Assembly: GCA_965279135.1 (NCBI GenBank)
Contig: OZ257133.1
Location: 2,356,001 to 2,420,000 of the forward strand
DNA: 64,000 nt
Source: Croceimicrobium sp965279135
GTDB taxonomy: Bacteria > Bacteroidota > Bacteroidia > Flavobacteriales > Schleiferiaceae
Reading direction: 5' to 3'
Shown here: piece after piece, positions 10,432-18,207 of the stretch
Position numbering within the stretch: position 1 is the stretch's first letter
Layout: every line of letters starts with the position of its first letter
Program-made: the position numbers and the translations under genes
Notes under the pieces: generated by a model
Told to the model about the DNA's origin: nothing
The model's input: the letters and a program-made list of their open reading frames with translations, nothing else
Database searches by the model: none

Positions 10432-11376
10432 ATGTACAAGAAGAAACACCTTCATATTGCCCTCACAGTACTGGCCTTTTTGGTCTTTGGGGCATTAATG
10501 AATCTCAATAGTGTAGAGTTCATAGAAAAAAGACCTCCACTATATGTGGTGTTTACAATCCAGATTACTTGCACATTAGTGGACCTCTTAATCCTGGAAA
10601 AGTGGCGCCAACTGCGAATCGGCTTATTTAAATATGTGATATTGTTCACGGTAAATTTCGCGATTTGTGCAAGTATTAATGCCCTCTTTGGCTTTGAGAT
10701 TGTTAATCCAATAATTTTCAGAATGGCCTTGGCAATGACGTTGATCTTCACAATTGCAGAGCAATCAGAGCTTTCAAGGTCAAGAAAGGCTGAAAACTTA
10801 CGCCTGTCTCAGGAGAAAGAAAGGGCTGAATTGGCCATGCTTCAGCAACAGTTAAATCCCCACTTCCTTTTCAATAGTCTAAATACCCTAAAAGGTTTCA
10901 TAGAAGAAGATCAGAAAAGTGCTATTGACTATCTGCATCGATTCTCGGAAGTGTATCGCTACGTACTTGCTAATCGAGATCAAAATCTGGTTCCGCTGGA
11001 AGAGGAGCTTATCCTGCTGCAAGAATATTATGGATTGTTGAAAGCGCGATTCGGAAATAGGTTAAAGGTTGAAATTGATGTTACTGAGCAAACCCGACAG
11101 AAATTAGTGCCACCCATGGCTTTACAATTACTTCTGGAAAATGCGATAAAGCACAATGAAGTCTCAAAGCTGCACCCTCTGTCGCTAAGCATCAGGAGTG
11201 AGGGCGATAATCTGATCGTTGAGAATCCGGTACGAGTAAAAAAGTCCTTTGTAGAAAGCAATGGGCTCGGCTTAAAAAACCTTAATACCAGGCTTAGCTA
11301 TGCCAATGGCAAGGAGCTTAAATATGGGCTAGATGGAAATAATAATACCTTTCAGGTAATCCTTCCCTTGAGTTAA
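10432..11376 (+). CDS. LytS-type sensor histidine kinase
   Basis: A 314-residue membrane kinase. The first 110 residues hold about four hydrophobic segments with very short loops and no large sensor domain. A coiled coil (EQSELSRSRKAENLRLSQEKERAELAMLQ in pattern) leads to the His_kinase domain, where LNPHFLFNSLNTL places the phosphorylated His near residue 144. The ATPase part shows the N-box LLENAIKHN and a G-box GLGLKNLN. The family phosphorylates LytTR response regulators, and one is encoded three bases downstream. Because the pair follows a receptor/DUF4249 unit, it may sense the state of that uptake system, which is inference from position. Confidence 0.9.
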   Translation: MYKKKHLHIALTVLAFLVFGALMNLNSVEFIEKRPPLYVVFTIQITCTLVDLLILEKWRQLRIGLFKYVILFTVNFAICASINALFGFEIVNPIIFRMALAMTLIFTIAEQSELSRSRKAENLRLSQEKERAELAMLQQQLNPHFLFNSLNTLKGFIEEDQKSAIDYLHRFSEVYRYVLANRDQNLVPLEEELILLQEYYGLLKARFGNRLKVEIDVTEQTRQKLVPPMALQLLLENAIKHNEVSKLHPLSLSIRSEGDNLIVENPVRVKKSFVESNGLGLKNLNTRLSYANGKELKYGLDGNNNTFQVILPLS

Positions 11377-11379
11377 ACG

Positions 11380-12153
11380 ATGAAACAGGGGGAGATTCAA
11401 ATACTAATCATCGAGGATGAAGACTCTGCGGCCCGGACCTTACAAAATGGTCTGAAACGCATTTGGAAAGATCGGGACTACAAAGTCATAGGTGTTTTAG
11501 AAACGGTTTCTGAATCATTGGAGTTTCTTAGAAGTAAGCCTGAACCGGATTTAATCTTAATGGACATCCAGCTTTCGGATGGAATTTCCTTTGATCTATT
11601 TCAAAATTATCAACCCAATTGTCCCATCATCTTCACCACCGCCTATGATCAGTATGCTATAAAGGCCTTTGAGATGAATGGACTTCATTATCTACTGAAA
11701 CCGATTACGGACCAAAACTTACAGCTGGCGTTGGACCGCTATGATCAACTAAAAAAAGAGCAAAGCCAGGAACCCAATTATGAAGTGCTTTTACAAGCTC
11801 TAAAGCCTAATCGTAAAAAAGAACACTTTCTAGTTTACTCAGGCGATTCTATGAAGCTTATCCCTACCAAAGACATTGCGCTTTTCCATAAAGAAGATCG
11901 CCAAATTGTGCTACTCGCTTTGGATGGAAGTTCCTATCGTATGAGTGGAACATTGGATGAGATTCAAGCTCAAGTTGATGATTATGATTTCTACCGCGCG
12001 AATCGACAATTCCTCATCCATAAAAGCTCTATTGAGAAGATTGACCTGTACTTTAACCAAAAGCTCATTGTTCAAACTAAACCCAATCGGGAATTAAGGA
12101 TTATTATCAGTAAAGAGAAGGCTTCTGATTTTAAGATGTGGTTAGAGAGGTAA
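11380..12153 (+). CDS. LytTR-family response regulator
   Basis: A 257-residue regulator with a receiver domain (about 1-125) and a C-terminal LytTR DNA-binding domain (about 150-255). The acidic pocket is IIEDEDSA, the phospho-acceptor is Asp62 in LILMDIQLSDG, and YLLKPI holds the conserved Lys. The LytTR part shows FYRANRQFLIHKSSIEKI, the usual core of this non-helix-turn-helix fold. It is the cognate partner of the upstream LytS-type kinase. LytTR proteins bind paired direct repeats upstream of their targets; I could not identify such a pair here. Confidence 0.92.
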   Translation: MKQGEIQILIIEDEDSAARTLQNGLKRIWKDRDYKVIGVLETVSESLEFLRSKPEPDLILMDIQLSDGISFDLFQNYQPNCPIIFTTAYDQYAIKAFEMNGLHYLLKPITDQNLQLALDRYDQLKKEQSQEPNYEVLLQALKPNRKKEHFLVYSGDSMKLIPTKDIALFHKEDRQIVLLALDGSSYRMSGTLDEIQAQVDDYDFYRANRQFLIHKSSIEKIDLYFNQKLIVQTKPNRELRIIISKEKASDFKMWLER

Positions 12154-12461
12154 GGGTTCTTTCAATTTCTTCTGGTCTTGTACTAAAACAGATTTTATAG
12201 AGACCTAGATTTGATCCAGAATAATGTAAAGCATATACTTAAACCCCTACCACACCTATATAACCGAATTGATAATTAAGGTATTACTGAAAAGTAAATT
12301 CTTGCTCTCTAAACTAAATTAGCGCGTTTGGAAGCTTTACGAGCAGCATTATCTATGGAAAAGGAATTTCTAATAGAGCTACTCTTCTAAGCAATAAAAG
12401 AATTCATTTCTTGCAAGTCAAATGAGATGTTCTTAATTCCAAATCACTCGTTCCGAAGCAT
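12154..12461. other. 308-bp intergenic stretch, no gene recognised
   Basis: AT-rich non-coding sequence between the LytTR gene and a T9SS cargo gene. I see no tRNA, no strong hairpin and no convincing TAnnTTTG promoter. A tiny ATG frame of 11 codons at 12354 has nothing to support it. Confidence 0.5.
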
Positions 12462-13973
12462 ATGCTACGATTCTTTATTCCTTGCTTGCTCTTTAGTTTG
12501 AATGTTTTGGCGCAAGGATTTAGTAAAATTGACTCATCCTTTGGAGGTGCATCAAGACCATCCGTTTTTCTAAATGATTTGGGCTTTGTAGTTCTAGAAG
12601 AGGATCTGTTTTCTTTAGGAACTACTCAAATTGCTCAGTTTGATCATCAAGGTAATCTTCTAACTTCAAAATCGTACGACTATTGGGTAAGTGATTCCTC
12701 CTACAGGTCACTGCCCTGTGTAGGATGTCTTTATTACAATGGACAACGGTATTTCTCAGCGCAAACAGAATTTGTGAGAAGCGATTCGGCTTTTGTGCGC
12801 TTCGCTAAGTTCGACAAACAACTTGACACCATTTTTACTAAAAAACATCTTTCAGTAGAAGGCTTCACGCCCGATGTTCAAGATTGGGTATTCGATTCTG
12901 ATTCCACCTTCATTGTAACCGGCCACGTTTTTAGAGTAACACACAGAGCAAAGTTTGATCTATGGATTGGTCGATTTGATACATCATTTAATCCCCTTTG
13001 GGAATTAAGAATACCCGATTCCATTCCAGACACGAATGGAGGATACTTTGGAACCGATGTTGAATTTGACAAAAAGGGAAATATAATTGTGGCAGGCTAT
13101 CACTCCCTCACGAATAGACCAACTCAATTTCGTAGAGACGAGTCCTTTGTAATAACTTTAAACAGAATCACGGGTCAAATAAAATGGTTTAAACGAATAA
13201 ACAAAGGAGTAGCAAGTAAGAATATAGCTATTGAGTCTAATAGCGATCAAACAATTTCAGCTGTGAGATTTGAAGCCTTGAACTATATTCAGAATAGTGG
13301 TTCGTATGATAAGGCTGTTTTGCGATTTAGCATTTTTGACTCAATTGGTAAAATATTAAAGGACACTATTATCAGCCCTATAATCTATCGAAGCTATGAT
13401 TTTCTTGAGTTAATTTCGACAGCTGACGGCAATCTGTATTTCGCCGGTGAATTCTTTTCGCTTCCTGGAAAATATTCAATTGGAGCTTATAAATTCAGCT
13501 CAGAAGGAGACAGCATCTGGTTTCGAAACTATTATCATCTAAATGATAGTGATGATTACCACGGAGTCTGGGCCTTTAAAGAAACACCCGATTCTGGATT
13601 TCTACACTTAGGAACACTACGAGATACGGATAACGATATCAAGCCAAACCGCATGCAATATTTCTACATGCTCAAAACGGATCAAAATGGTTGTGTGGTT
13701 CCTAACTGCCACACATTAGGTTTGGCAGAATTAACATTCTCTGAAAGCAATCTTTCCGTCTTCCCAAACCCTAGTAATGGATTTATTAACTTGAAAGGAA
13801 TCGATGAAAAAGCTGATCACTTTCAAATAATTGATTCTGGAGGGAATGTAATTCATGGAGGATCCTTCTATAACCAGCAGAACATATACATCAAAGACTT
13901 GAAAAGCGGATTGTACTTTCTTGTACTACGCGGAAATGGGATTAAGCAAGTTTCTAAGTTTTTCAGAGAATAA
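12462..13973 (+). CDS. T9SS type A cargo protein, unknown passenger
   Basis: A 503-residue secreted protein with a signal peptide (MLRFFIPCLLFSLNVLAQG) and a C-terminal sorting domain of about 75 residues starting at SNLSVFPNPSNGFINLKG and ending LKSGLYFLVLRGNGIKQVSKFFRE. The passenger has repeating motifs of the type WIGRFDTSFNPLWELR and GNIIVAGYHS, as in the WD40/PQQ-like 'delta-60' beta-propeller proteins common among T9SS cargo. No catalytic motif is recognisable. The long AT-rich leader and the downstream bidirectional terminator make it a single-gene unit. Confidence 0.8.
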   Translation: MLRFFIPCLLFSLNVLAQGFSKIDSSFGGASRPSVFLNDLGFVVLEEDLFSLGTTQIAQFDHQGNLLTSKSYDYWVSDSSYRSLPCVGCLYYNGQRYFSAQTEFVRSDSAFVRFAKFDKQLDTIFTKKHLSVEGFTPDVQDWVFDSDSTFIVTGHVFRVTHRAKFDLWIGRFDTSFNPLWELRIPDSIPDTNGGYFGTDVEFDKKGNIIVAGYHSLTNRPTQFRRDESFVITLNRITGQIKWFKRINKGVASKNIAIESNSDQTISAVRFEALNYIQNSGSYDKAVLRFSIFDSIGKILKDTIISPIIYRSYDFLELISTADGNLYFAGEFFSLPGKYSIGAYKFSSEGDSIWFRNYYHLNDSDDYHGVWAFKETPDSGFLHLGTLRDTDNDIKPNRMQYFYMLKTDQNGCVVPNCHTLGLAELTFSESNLSVFPNPSNGFINLKGIDEKADHFQIIDSGGNVIHGGSFYNQQNIYIKDLKSGLYFLVLRGNGIKQVSKFFRE

Positions 13974-13976
13974 ACC

Positions 13977-14010
13977 AAAAAAGCCTCAACATTTCTGTTA
14001 AGGCTTTTGG
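13977..14010. terminator. Bidirectional terminator
   Basis: AAAAGCCT/AGGCTTTT outer stem plus AACA/TGTT inner stem around a TTTC loop, with A and T runs on both sides. It lies between the T9SS gene (plus) and tRNA-Leu (minus) and can end both transcripts. Confidence 0.75.
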
Positions 14011-14013
14011 TTG

Positions 14014-14095
14014 TGCGGGCGGAGAGACTCGAACTCTCACACCTCTCGGCACTAGATCCTAAGTCTAGCGTGTCTACCAATTCCACCACGCCCGC
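14014..14095 (-). tRNA. tRNA-Leu (anticodon UAG)
   Basis: Read on the minus strand, an 82-base class II tRNA. The acceptor stem GCGGGCG pairs with CGCCCGC, followed by discriminator A. The D loop contains TTGGTAGACAC, the anticodon loop is CTTAGGA (UAG), there is a long variable arm, and the T arm is GAGAG-TTCGAGT-CTCTC. The 3' CCA is not encoded. Confidence 0.95.
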
Positions 14096-14113
14096 GCAAT
14101 TGGAATGGGGCGG

Positions 14114-14143
14114 CAAATATAAATAAAATCCGCCTCTGTCAAA
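14114..14143 (-). promoter_or_regulatory. Bacteroidota-type promoter of tRNA-Leu
   Basis: On the minus strand, TTTG (14143-14140), 18 bases, then TATATTTG (14121-14114). The -7 box ends 18 bases before the mature tRNA 5' end. It matches the Bacteroidota sigma-ABfr consensus TTTG / TAnnTTTG. Confidence 0.75.
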
Positions 14144-14236
14144 GAAATTTTTAAATCGATAATAAGCGTCTCTCGAAGGTTTGTGAATCCCGTAAGCCTT
14201 AATGAAATAATTACTTTTGTGCTCTATTTCTAAAGC

Positions 14237-15139
14237 ATGGTTTCATTTGACTTAAAAGAGCTTTCTGGAAAGGACGCCCATCAGCATTTATTAGCTTCTG
14301 TTGGGCCCCGACCAATCGCTTTTGCCAGTACCATGGATGAAGATGGAAAGCCCAATCTTAGTCCATTTAGCTACTTTGGAGTTTTCAGTAGCAATCCCCC
14401 TATCCTGGCTTTTTCCCCAGCGCGAAGAGTACGGAATAATACCACTAAGGATACGCTACACAACGCACAGAAAACGGGTGAAGTGGTGATCAATGTGGTT
14501 AACTACAACATTGTTCAACAAATGAGTTTATCCTCCACGGAATATCCTACCGAGGTAAATGAATTCCAAAAATCAGGTTTAACTCCGATAGCGTCCGATC
14601 TAGTAAAACCTTTTCGCGTTAAAGAGTCTCCGGTGCAATTCGAATGCAAGGTGAATGACATCATCGCTTTAGGTGAGAATGGAGGAGCTGGGAACATGAT
14701 TATCTGTGAGGTTATCCGTATGCATGTAGACGAGTCTGTTCTAAATGACAATGGCATAACTGATAGCACAAAACTTGATTTGGTGGCTAGAATGGGCGCT
14801 AATTGGTATTGTCGGGCAAATGGAGAATCCATGTTTGAAGTAGAAAAACCATTGGCTACCTTAGGAATAGGCGTGGATCAGATTCCAGAGCGTATTCGAA
14901 AAAGCGTCTTCCTGGATGGTAATGACCTGGGGAAACTCGGCAATGTAGAGAGCCTACCCAATGATGCCGAACTAGAGGAATTCGCCAGGGATTCCCGTAT
15001 CGTGGGAATTTTTGAGAGCTCAGATAATGGCATGGAAGCACGTGAACAATTGCATGAGTACGCAAAGGAACTCTTAGATCAAAATGAAGTGCAGAAGGCC
15101 TGGAAAGCGCTTCTCTGTGATAAATTAAATCGCATTTAA
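14237..15139 (+). CDS. Flavin reductase-like domain protein (DIM6/NTAB type)
   Basis: A 300-residue soluble protein. The first 200 residues are an FMN-binding split-barrel of the flavin-reductase-like type: VGPRPIAFASTMDEDGKPNLSPFSYFGVFSSNPPILAFSP, then TGEVVINVVNY and VKESPVQFECKV. The family includes NAD(P)H:flavin oxidoreductases and uncharacterised FMN-binding proteins. The extra C-terminal 90 residues (LATLGIGVDQIPERIRKSV onward) are a mostly helical extension found in Bacteroidota members. A possible TAnnTTTG (14212-14219) lies just upstream. Eight bases separate it from the DUF3127 gene, so the two are probably co-transcribed. The exact substrate cannot be told. Confidence 0.87.
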   Translation: MVSFDLKELSGKDAHQHLLASVGPRPIAFASTMDEDGKPNLSPFSYFGVFSSNPPILAFSPARRVRNNTTKDTLHNAQKTGEVVINVVNYNIVQQMSLSSTEYPTEVNEFQKSGLTPIASDLVKPFRVKESPVQFECKVNDIIALGENGGAGNMIICEVIRMHVDESVLNDNGITDSTKLDLVARMGANWYCRANGESMFEVEKPLATLGIGVDQIPERIRKSVFLDGNDLGKLGNVESLPNDAELEEFARDSRIVGIFESSDNGMEAREQLHEYAKELLDQNEVQKAWKALLCDKLNRI

Positions 15140-15147
15140 ATATAGAT

Positions 15148-15534
15148 ATGGAAGTAAGCGGAATCGTTAAAAGAATAAGCGACACCCAACAAATTAGCCC
15201 TAGTTTCAAAAAGCGAGAAATCGTTGTAACTACCGAAGAGCAATATCCTCAGCATTTAGCCATAGAATTTGTTCAGGATAAGACAGATCTACTGGATAGT
15301 TTTAGAGAAGGAGAAAAAGTTACCATCGGTATAAATTTGCGCGGTAGGGAATGGACCTCACCACAGGGGGAGGTAAAATATTTCAATTCTATCCAGGGTT
15401 GGCGTATTGAAAAAGAACAAGCAGCTGCTCCACCAGCCCCAGAAGCCGCGAGTGCATCAGCAGAAAACACCAATTTCGGAAATCCTCCCAGCATGGCACC
15501 CTATGAGGAGGATGATGACGATCTACCATTCTAA
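15148..15534 (+). CDS. DUF3127 protein, OB-fold with SSB-like acidic tail
   Basis: A 128-residue protein. Residues 1-95 match the DUF3127 pattern: MEVSGIVKRI, then SPSFKKREIVVTT, YPQHLAIEFVQDK and GEKVTIGINLRGREW. This is a predicted single-stranded-DNA-binding-like OB fold. A low-complexity Ala/Pro/Glu linker (about 92-112) follows and the protein ends in EEDDDDLPF. That end is very like the C-terminal tip of bacterial SSB (DDDIPF), the docking site for RecO, PriA, exonuclease I and other partners. Function is unproven; the tail suggests a role in DNA metabolism. The stop codon lies five bases before the ATG at 15540 of the transporter reading frame. Confidence 0.85.
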   Translation: MEVSGIVKRISDTQQISPSFKKREIVVTTEEQYPQHLAIEFVQDKTDLLDSFREGEKVTIGINLRGREWTSPQGEVKYFNSIQGWRIEKEQAAAPPAPEAASASAENTNFGNPPSMAPYEEDDDDLPF

Positions 15535-15539
15535 ATTTT

Positions 15540-15580
15540 ATGGGATTCGCGGAGCGCTTTGAAAAGACCTTTAGGTTTTA
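15540..15580 (+). other. Out-of-frame 5' end of the fatty acid transporter gene
   Basis: An ATG at 15540 opens a frame encoding MGFAERFEKTFRF, which is what the N-terminus of a Bacteroidota AtoE-like transporter looks like, but this frame stops at 15612. The rest of the protein (LPSPFAIALLLS onward) is in the -1 frame. One additional T in the run at 15576-15579 would join the two into MGFAERFEKTFRFLLPSPFAI. See the separate finding. Confidence 0.7.
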
Positions 15581-16894
15581 TTGCCATCGCCCTTCGCGAT
15601 TGCCCTACTTTTAAGCCTACTCAGCTTCTTTCTTTATTGGATTTATGGAGAAGGAAGTCTAGGCCAAAGAATTTCTGATTCAACAGACTACTGGCAAAAA
15701 GGCCTTTGGAATGGACCCCTGCTGGTATTCATGGTCCAGATGATGCTAATTCTGGTGCTGGGTCATGTTCTAGCTCTATCTAAACCGGTAGGCCAGTTTA
15801 TTGATAGCCTACTTTCATTAAGTAAGGACCCCGCTGCGAGTACCGCAATTATTGCCTTTTTCACTCTTTTACTCGCCTATTTTAACTGGGGCTTAGCCCT
15901 GGTTTTTGGCGCGGTCATGGCACGAAAGGCAGCAGAAAACTTTTCGGCTCGGGGAACGGCATTTAACTACGGTCTGCTTGGAGCAGCGGGCTACAGCGGC
16001 TTAATGGTTTGGCATGGCGGAATTAGTGGGAGTGCGCCAATTAAGGTTGCAGAAAGTGGCCATTTAGAAAGCCTTACCCAGGGAAGCATTGCCGGATTAC
16101 CAGAACGAATTTCCTGGGACGACACCATTTTTAGCATTATGAATCTGAGTAGTGGAACTGCATTATTAATAATGCTTCCCCTTTTACTCTATTTCCTGGC
16201 TAAAAGAGTCCCATTAAAGCAAGAGCTTATAAAAGCCCGAAGGGAAAACCAAAGTGCAGAAGACTACCAGGGAGCAGAGAGAATTGACCACTCAAAATGG
16301 TTCGGACTTGCGATTGGTTTACTCCTTTTACTCATCTGCGCAAGCACAGTCCTGAAATCGAATGGTCTAGAATTTCTGACCCCCAATTTCATCAATCTCA
16401 CTTTATTCGGATTGGGACTAGCTTTTCATGGTAGTTTAAGTTCCTTCCTCCAGGCACTCGAAGATGCGATTCTTGGAGCGTCCGGAATATTACTTCAATT
16501 CCCCCTCTATTTTGGAATTATGGGCCTAATGCGAGATGGTGGGATGATTGAAAGCCTGAGTACATTTTTCAGTGCCAATAGTACTGCCTTTAGCTTTCCT
16601 TTATGGACCTTCTTAAGCGCCGGAATCATCAACATCTTTGTTCCTAGTGGAGGGGGGCAATGGGCCATTCAAGGTCCTGTAATTCTGGAAACTGCTCAAC
16701 AACTCGGTATCCCTTATGGCAAAGTAATAATGGCGATGGCTTATGGTGATCAATTAACCAATATGCTTCAGCCTTTTTGGGCGCTGCCCCTTTTAGGTAT
16801 TACCGGATTAAAAGCCCGACGAATCGTACCTTACACTATGATGTTGATGTTGATGGGAGCATTGATTTTTATAAGTGCACTGATCATTTTTTAA
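15581..16894 (+). CDS. Short-chain fatty acid transporter, AtoE/TIGR00366 family (5' frameshift suspected)
   Basis: A 437-residue polytopic inner-membrane protein with about 10-12 hydrophobic segments. Family motifs include LLAYFNWGLALVFGAVMARK, YSGLMVWHGGISGSAPIKVA and FVPSGGGQWAIQGPV, followed by YGDQLTNMLQPFWALPLLGI. AtoE-type proteins are thought to import short-chain fatty acids such as acetoacetate or butyrate. The frame used here opens only with TTG at 15581 because a TAG lies nine bases upstream. The true start is probably ATG 15540 in another frame, so either the sequence has lost one base or the gene is mutated. The stop overlaps the ATG of aat (TAATG). Confidence 0.85.
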   Translation: MPSPFAIALLLSLLSFFLYWIYGEGSLGQRISDSTDYWQKGLWNGPLLVFMVQMMLILVLGHVLALSKPVGQFIDSLLSLSKDPAASTAIIAFFTLLLAYFNWGLALVFGAVMARKAAENFSARGTAFNYGLLGAAGYSGLMVWHGGISGSAPIKVAESGHLESLTQGSIAGLPERISWDDTIFSIMNLSSGTALLIMLPLLLYFLAKRVPLKQELIKARRENQSAEDYQGAERIDHSKWFGLAIGLLLLLICASTVLKSNGLEFLTPNFINLTLFGLGLAFHGSLSSFLQALEDAILGASGILLQFPLYFGIMGLMRDGGMIESLSTFFSANSTAFSFPLWTFLSAGIINIFVPSGGGQWAIQGPVILETAQQLGIPYGKVIMAMAYGDQLTNMLQPFWALPLLGITGLKARRIVPYTMMLMLMGALIFISALIIF

Positions 16895-17580
16895 TGGCGA
16901 TTTTCCAGCTAGAGAAGCAGAACAATTGGTTTCCCTCACCCGATCTATGGGGAGAAGATGAGAGCATTGTCGCTATTGGTGGCGATCTAAGTGCCTCCAG
17001 GCTTTTAGCCGGATATCAACTGGGAATATTTCCATGGAATGAACCCGACTCTGAAATTCTATGGTGGAACCCTCTGGAGCGTATGGTACTAAAGCCGGGA
17101 GAGGTGAATATCTCAAAGAGCAGTCGAAATATCCTCAATCAGAAAAAATTCAGAATCAGCTTCAACAAAGCTTTTGATCAGGTTATCGAGCAATGCCGGA
17201 ACATACCACGACCGGGTCAGGACGGAACCTGGATTACAGGAGAACATCTGCAGAGCTTTAAGGAATTACATCAGCAAGGGCATGCTTACAGTGTTGAAGC
17301 CTGGCAAGGAGATGAAATCGTTGGAGGCCTGTATGGAATGGCCATAGGTTCTTGTTTTAGCGGCGAATCCATGTTCTCTAAGCAAAGCAATGCGGGAAAA
17401 ATATGCTTCATTGAGCTCTGTAGAAGGCTAGATTATTGGGGAATCCCCTTAATTGATTGCCAGATTTACAATCCCTACCTGGCCAGTTTAGGGGCCTATA
17501 GAGTTTCCCGAGAAAGCTTCATGAAGGAACTCCAGCACTGTTTGGACGAACATCCGGATTGGCAGGAAATCTTTGCTTAG
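16894..17580 (+). CDS. aat: Leucyl/phenylalanyl-tRNA-protein transferase
   Basis: A 228-residue cytoplasmic enzyme that adds Leu or Phe from charged tRNA to proteins with N-terminal Lys or Arg, marking them for ClpS/ClpAP (N-end rule). The start at 16894 gives MAIFQLEKQNNWFPSPDLWGED; a longer frame from 16777 would run through the transporter and is rejected. Signatures are GLYGMAIGSCFSGESMFS, LLAGYQLGIFPW, WWNPLERMVL and IDCQIYNPYLASLGA. Length is typical. The ATG shares one base with the transporter stop, so the genes are translationally coupled. Confidence 0.95.
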   Translation: MAIFQLEKQNNWFPSPDLWGEDESIVAIGGDLSASRLLAGYQLGIFPWNEPDSEILWWNPLERMVLKPGEVNISKSSRNILNQKKFRISFNKAFDQVIEQCRNIPRPGQDGTWITGEHLQSFKELHQQGHAYSVEAWQGDEIVGGLYGMAIGSCFSGESMFSKQSNAGKICFIELCRRLDYWGIPLIDCQIYNPYLASLGAYRVSRESFMKELQHCLDEHPDWQEIFA

Positions 17581-17613
17581 TGAACAATCGTTCGCGGATT
17601 GCTTTAATGCTTT

Positions 17614-18207
17614 ATGCGACATTGGTTTCCATTTCTATCCCTGATCTTTTTCTGCAGCCTTGGTTGGGCACAATCACCAATTAAGAATCTGGAAGATTTC
17701 GATCTGCGTCGAAACGAAATAAACCGACAGGGAATGACTATTCTAGCATCCTGGTCTGTATTAAACATGGCCTGGAGCGCCACCCAATTGCGCTCCAATA
17801 ATGGCATTGCCCAATCCTACCACCAAATGAATCTGGCCTGGAATGGAGTTAATGCTTTAATAGCAGGTTTTGGTCTTTATCAGTCTTACAACTTCCAGAT
17901 TGAAAGTAACCTATGGTCCTCTTTAGATGAGCAGGCCACTATTAAAAGAGTACTTGCAGTAAATGCCGCATTGGATTTGGCTTATCTGGCTGGCGGATTT
18001 TACTTGAGGGAGTATACTAATCGATCAAACAATCCCGATCGCTTTGAAGGATTTGGTCGAGCCGTAATTGTTAATGGCGCTTTTCTCTTCACCTTTGACC
18101 TATTGCTCTATTGGGCGCATCGACAGCATGAACTGCGAGATCTAGTTCCCTTGATGCAAAACTTACAACTAGGACCACAAAGTATTGGGCTGAGGTTTCA
18201 GTTTTAA
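17614..18207 (+). CDS. Small membrane protein, possibly DUF6992 family
   Basis: A 197-residue protein with an N-terminal signal peptide (FLSLIFFCSLGWAQS) and three or four later hydrophobic segments. The pattern GMTILASWSVLNMAWSA, then SYHQMNLAWNGVNALIAGFGLYQ and VLAVNAALDLAYLAGGFYL, is one I associate with a conserved Bacteroidota family (DUF6992, from memory). Function unknown. It lies 33 bases after aat on the same strand and ends tail-to-tail with the ABC permease gene, overlapping by four bases. Confidence 0.7.
   Translation: MRHWFPFLSLIFFCSLGWAQSPIKNLEDFDLRRNEINRQGMTILASWSVLNMAWSATQLRSNNGIAQSYHQMNLAWNGVNALIAGFGLYQSYNFQIESNLWSSLDEQATIKRVLAVNAALDLAYLAGGFYLREYTNRSNNPDRFEGFGRAVIVNGAFLFTFDLLLYWAHRQHELRDLVPLMQNLQLGPQSIGLRFQF

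Noticed and set aside
15570..15590. Programmed -1 ribosomal frameshift in the transporter gene
   Set aside because: The site GTTTTAT lacks the usual X XXY YYZ slippery heptamer and no stimulatory stem follows, so an indel is more likely than recoding.
16777..16893. Longer aat start at 16777
   Set aside because: It would overlap the transporter coding end by 117 bases, and the extra residues are out-of-frame transporter sequence; ATG 16894 gives the family N-terminus.
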